A stretch of 32,311 bases of DNA, from NCBI GenBank assembly GCA_026416875.1, contig JAOAEI010000012.1, positions 1 to 32,311 on the forward strand, read 5' to 3'. A model generated the notes under the pieces. The model was given only the letters and a program-made list of their open reading frames with translations. It ran no database searches and was not told the DNA's origin. The position numbers and the translations under genes are program-made. This DNA comes from Caloramator sp. (lineage in GTDB: Bacteria; Bacillota; Clostridia; Clostridiales; Caloramatoraceae). Positions 29,878-32,311 of the stretch are shown here, piece by piece; position 1 is the stretch's first letter; the number at the start of each line of letters is the position of its first letter.

Positions 29878-31524
29878 TTAATTTTTAATTACATCCCTTA
29901 TTTTAAGCGCTAAATGGAGGCAAAGCCTATCGTTTTCCCTTTCTACATCAAGGCCTGTAATCTCTTTTATCCTCTGGAGTCTATAAAGTATAGTATTATA
30001 ATGGGTATATAAAACTTCTGACATCCTTTTTAAATTTCCGTTGCATTCAAAATAAGTCTTTAAAGTTTTTACAAATTCAGTAGATTTTCTGCTATCGTAT
30101 TCATCTAAAACTTCTATTGTTGACCTATAAAAATCCGTTATTTCATCTTTTATATCTTCATTACAAAGAAGCTTATAAATCCCAAGATTATCATATGATA
30201 TTATATTTTTATCATTTAAAATATCCACTGCCCTAATAGATTTTTGTGCCTCCTTAAAGCTCTTTTCAATGTTCTTTACTCCCTTTAAACACCTTCCTAC
30301 ACCTATTTTATATTCCAAGAATATTCTTTTGCTGAAAAGGTCTAATATTTCATCCTTAAAGGTATTTATCCTTCTTTTTACATCTTCATCCCTTTTAAAG
30401 CAAAGCAATATGTCGATTTGATCCTTTCGGGTAGCTACCAATCCATTTAACTTTAATTTAGATAGAATTTCTTCTAATATATTTGAAAGATAAATATTAT
30501 CACTATATAAATTTAAATCCGCTTTTTTATAGCTTCTTTTTATTTTCACTATTATGTAGCAGTAGATATCCTCAGGGCCAAAATTATAAATGCTAAAGCT
30601 TCCTTCTGCCTTTTCCTTTCTTTTTTCGTCATTTGAACAGAGGTCTTCAATAAATTCAATTTTGTGAGTATTTTCGGCCTCCCTTAAGGATAATAGTTTA
30701 AGTATCTCTACAGCCATTGTCGTTGCAGCGATCTCCAAAACTGAAAGATCAAATCCGCCAAGAGGAGTATTTATTGCCCAGGAAAAAATATGGCCGTAAA
30801 CTGTATTTTTAACTACAATAGGCATAACCATCCTTATAACATTTTTTCCTTGAATTCTTTCTACCGATTCATAGAATTTTTTTTCTAATGTTCCTTTGCT
30901 TTTGCTGTAAAATTCTTCAAAATTTTTCTTTATCTTATCCTTTATATCATCTTCTACTCCATCAAGTTTTAAAATATTTTTTTCAGGGTAATTAAGCCTA
31001 AGAATAACAGGGTTTTTTATGTTTTCATATACTACGTTGATAATCTCCTCGATGCTTCCACCCTTTAGCATTATATTCATCATACTCTCGTGGACGTTTT
31101 CTAGCCTTTGCAGGAGTATCGTCTGTTTGTTGAAAATCTCTTTAAATATGGGAGTTATTATCTCTGAAAAGGGAGTTGCATAGTAAAGATCAATTATAGG
31201 AAAGGAAATGCTGTTTGCAAGCTCTAAGACAGATTCATCTAATCTTTCTATATAGGGATAAATTTTAATTCCAAGACCTGAAAGTTTTTTTTGGCTACAG
31301 GATAATATAAACTTTTTTTGAAATTCTACATCACTTGTTAGAGCATATGCTGTTGTTAATAAAAGCTCTCCTTCGCTAACCCAGTTTAAAATATCAGGAT
31401 CTGCCATAATATTTACCCTTGAAACCGTGTTTTTTATTCCTCCATATCCAGCTATAATCCTACAATTTTTCATGCAATCCATCCTTAAAACTTCTTCAAT
31501 AGTTATTCCATTTTGCCTTGCCAT
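29878..31524 (-). CDS. pucR: PucR-family transcriptional regulator
   Basis: This 548-aa protein has an N-terminal PucR domain (TIEEVLRMDCMKNCRIIAGY and DPDILNWVSEGELLLTTAYAL, residues 1-120), a central GAF-like/linker region, and a C-terminal helix-turn-helix of the PucR/CdaR type (FECNGNLKRMSEVLYTHYNTILYRLQRI). In Bacillus such a protein controls purine catabolism genes. Located next to the purine run, it is the obvious candidate regulator, but its binding site cannot be read here. ATG 31524 is taken because GGGGGG lies 6 nt upstream; the ATG at 31530 has no room for one. Confidence 0.85.
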   Translation of the reverse strand: MARQNGITIEEVLRMDCMKNCRIIAGYGGIKNTVSRVNIMADPDILNWVSEGELLLTTAYALTSDVEFQKKFILSCSQKKLSGLGIKIYPYIERLDESVLELANSISFPIIDLYYATPFSEIITPIFKEIFNKQTILLQRLENVHESMMNIMLKGGSIEEIINVVYENIKNPVILRLNYPEKNILKLDGVEDDIKDKIKKNFEEFYSKSKGTLEKKFYESVERIQGKNVIRMVMPIVVKNTVYGHIFSWAINTPLGGFDLSVLEIAATTMAVEILKLLSLREAENTHKIEFIEDLCSNDEKRKEKAEGSFSIYNFGPEDIYCYIIVKIKRSYKKADLNLYSDNIYLSNILEEILSKLKLNGLVATRKDQIDILLCFKRDEDVKRRINTFKDEILDLFSKRIFLEYKIGVGRCLKGVKNIEKSFKEAQKSIRAVDILNDKNIISYDNLGIYKLLCNEDIKDEITDFYRSTIEVLDEYDSRKSTEFVKTLKTYFECNGNLKRMSEVLYTHYNTILYRLQRIKEITGLDVERENDRLCLHLALKIRDVIKN

Positions 31525-31560
31525 ACCCATCCCCCCGAAAATTCTACATCATTTATTATA

Positions 31561-32202
31561 TCACATAAATTTAATTATTTTTAAGCCGCCGTAGATTAAA
31601 AAACCTATTCCTATTATCAACATAACAAAGGCCATTGCCCTTTCAGTTTTTCTATCATTTCCTTCTATAAATCTTCTAAATCCCTTTAATGCTAAAATGT
31701 TTAGAAAAACAAACCATGCAGCCATACCTAATATTAAAAATACCAAAAACGAGTAATAAACTAATGTTCCGTTATCGCTAAATCTATGAATGATAGTTCC
31801 ACTAACAGTTATCCAAAAAGAGTGGGTCATCGGGTTAAAAAAGGCAAGGAAAAAACCTTTTAAAAATGGCATTGAATCGTATTTTTTTATAAAATTATCA
31901 TTTTTTACTTTATTAAAATCTAAAATTGCAAATACTATAATTAAAAGACCGCATATTATAAAAAACATTGCTTCTAACTTTCTATTGTCGTTAAAAAGAT
32001 TAAAAAGACCTACATTTATAAAAATTAAATCTAAAGCATCGGCACTTACAGCACCAAGGGCAACCTTTATTCCCTCTTTTATCCCATTTTTTAAAGTTTG
32101 TTTAATGGACTCAAGCCCAGCAGGACCTAGGGGAAGAGCAAAAAATATTCCAGTTATGAATCCAGTTACTATAGTTATAATTAGCTTAAAAATATGCTGC
32201 AT
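31561..32202 (-). CDS. LysE/RhtB-family exporter
   Basis: This 213-aa membrane protein has about five or six hydrophobic segments and the LysE-family N-terminal pattern FITGIFFALPLGPAGLESIKQ. Family members export amino acids or small related compounds. It is upstream of pucR on the same strand (gap 36 nt), so the two may be co-transcribed. The substrate is unknown; glycine or another fermentation product of the purine pathway would be a speculative fit. The start ATG has AAGGA about 10 nt upstream. Confidence 0.82.
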   Translation of the reverse strand: MQHIFKLIITIVTGFITGIFFALPLGPAGLESIKQTLKNGIKEGIKVALGAVSADALDLIFINVGLFNLFNDNRKLEAMFFIICGLLIIVFAILDFNKVKNDNFIKKYDSMPFLKGFFLAFFNPMTHSFWITVSGTIIHRFSDNGTLVYYSFLVFLILGMAAWFVFLNILALKGFRRFIEGNDRKTERAMAFVMLIIGIGFLIYGGLKIIKFM

Positions 32203-32241
32203 TTTATCACAATCCTTATTTTAAATTTTAGTTGTATTATA

Positions 32242-32270
32242 ATTATAATATATTTTACTGTTTAGGTAAA
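32242..32270 (-). promoter_or_regulatory. Candidate promoter of the LysE-pucR unit
   Basis: On the minus strand TTTACC (32265-32270), a 17-bp spacer and TATAAT (32242-32247), about 40 nt before the exporter start. The -35 matches consensus in 4 of 6 bases. Confidence 0.4.
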
Positions 32271-32311
32271 AAATAATTCTTGACAAAAAAAATAGAAGTT
32301 TTATAATCAAA

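Overview
The window is a low-GC Firmicutes chromosome segment, most likely from an anaerobic, spore-forming, purine- and amino-acid-fermenting clostridium. The reasons are the A+T-rich intergenic DNA, AGGAGG-type ribosome sites with frequent TTG and GTG starts, folate C1 genes wired to catabolism, a bacterial microcompartment (BMC), spore-surface-like proteins and a clostridial-type group II intron. No genus can be assigned from the sequence alone.

Layout. (1) 1-695: the 5' part of a group II intron (minus strand), inserted in the T-tract of the terminator behind fchA. (2) 701-7292, minus strand: fhs-hutU-ftcD-hutI-fchA, the lower histidine pathway plus C1-folate recovery. hutH is not in the window. 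(3) 7694-9211, plus strand: an APC-type amino acid permease. (4) 9297-9840: two small membrane proteins with SHOCT-like tails. (5) 9933-10736: a Phd/PIN toxin-antitoxin module bracketed by two nearly identical 28-bp palindromic repeats. (6) 10737-27233, minus strand: a long run of closely spaced purine genes. From the upstream end these are a formiminotransferase, a cyclic-amide hydrolase, an isochorismatase-fold amidohydrolase, UbiX, UbiD, BMC-H, a small protein, BMC-H, BMC-H, a small protein, EutN/CcmL, adenine deaminase, an AzgA-type purine permease, an SsnA/TrzA-like deaminase, the three xanthine dehydrogenase subunits (large subunit disrupted) and a second adenine deaminase. (7) 27415-28107, plus strand: a cyclase-family metal hydrolase, divergent from the purine run. 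(8) 28211-29872, plus strand: a jelly-roll-like spore-surface candidate and three related small Cys-containing proteins. (9) 29878-32202, minus strand: a PucR-family regulator and a LysE-family exporter.

Main result. The purine run reads almost step by step as the classical anaerobic xanthine fermentation known biochemically from purinolytic clostridia: xanthine -> 4-ureido-5-imidazolecarboxylate -> 4-amino-5-imidazolecarboxylate -> 4-aminoimidazole -> 4-imidazolone -> formiminoglycine -> glycine + formimino-THF -> methenyl-THF + NH3 -> formyl-THF -> formate + ATP. Each step has a chemically suitable enzyme family here, and the fchA and fhs genes for the energy-yielding end lie in the neighbouring hut cluster. 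Shell genes (three BMC-H, one BMC-P) sit inside the run, between UbiD and adenine deaminase, and there is no aldehyde dehydrogenase or other known signature enzyme. This suggests a purine/imidazole-processing microcompartment. Gene order, families and motifs are read from the sequence; the step assignments are inference.
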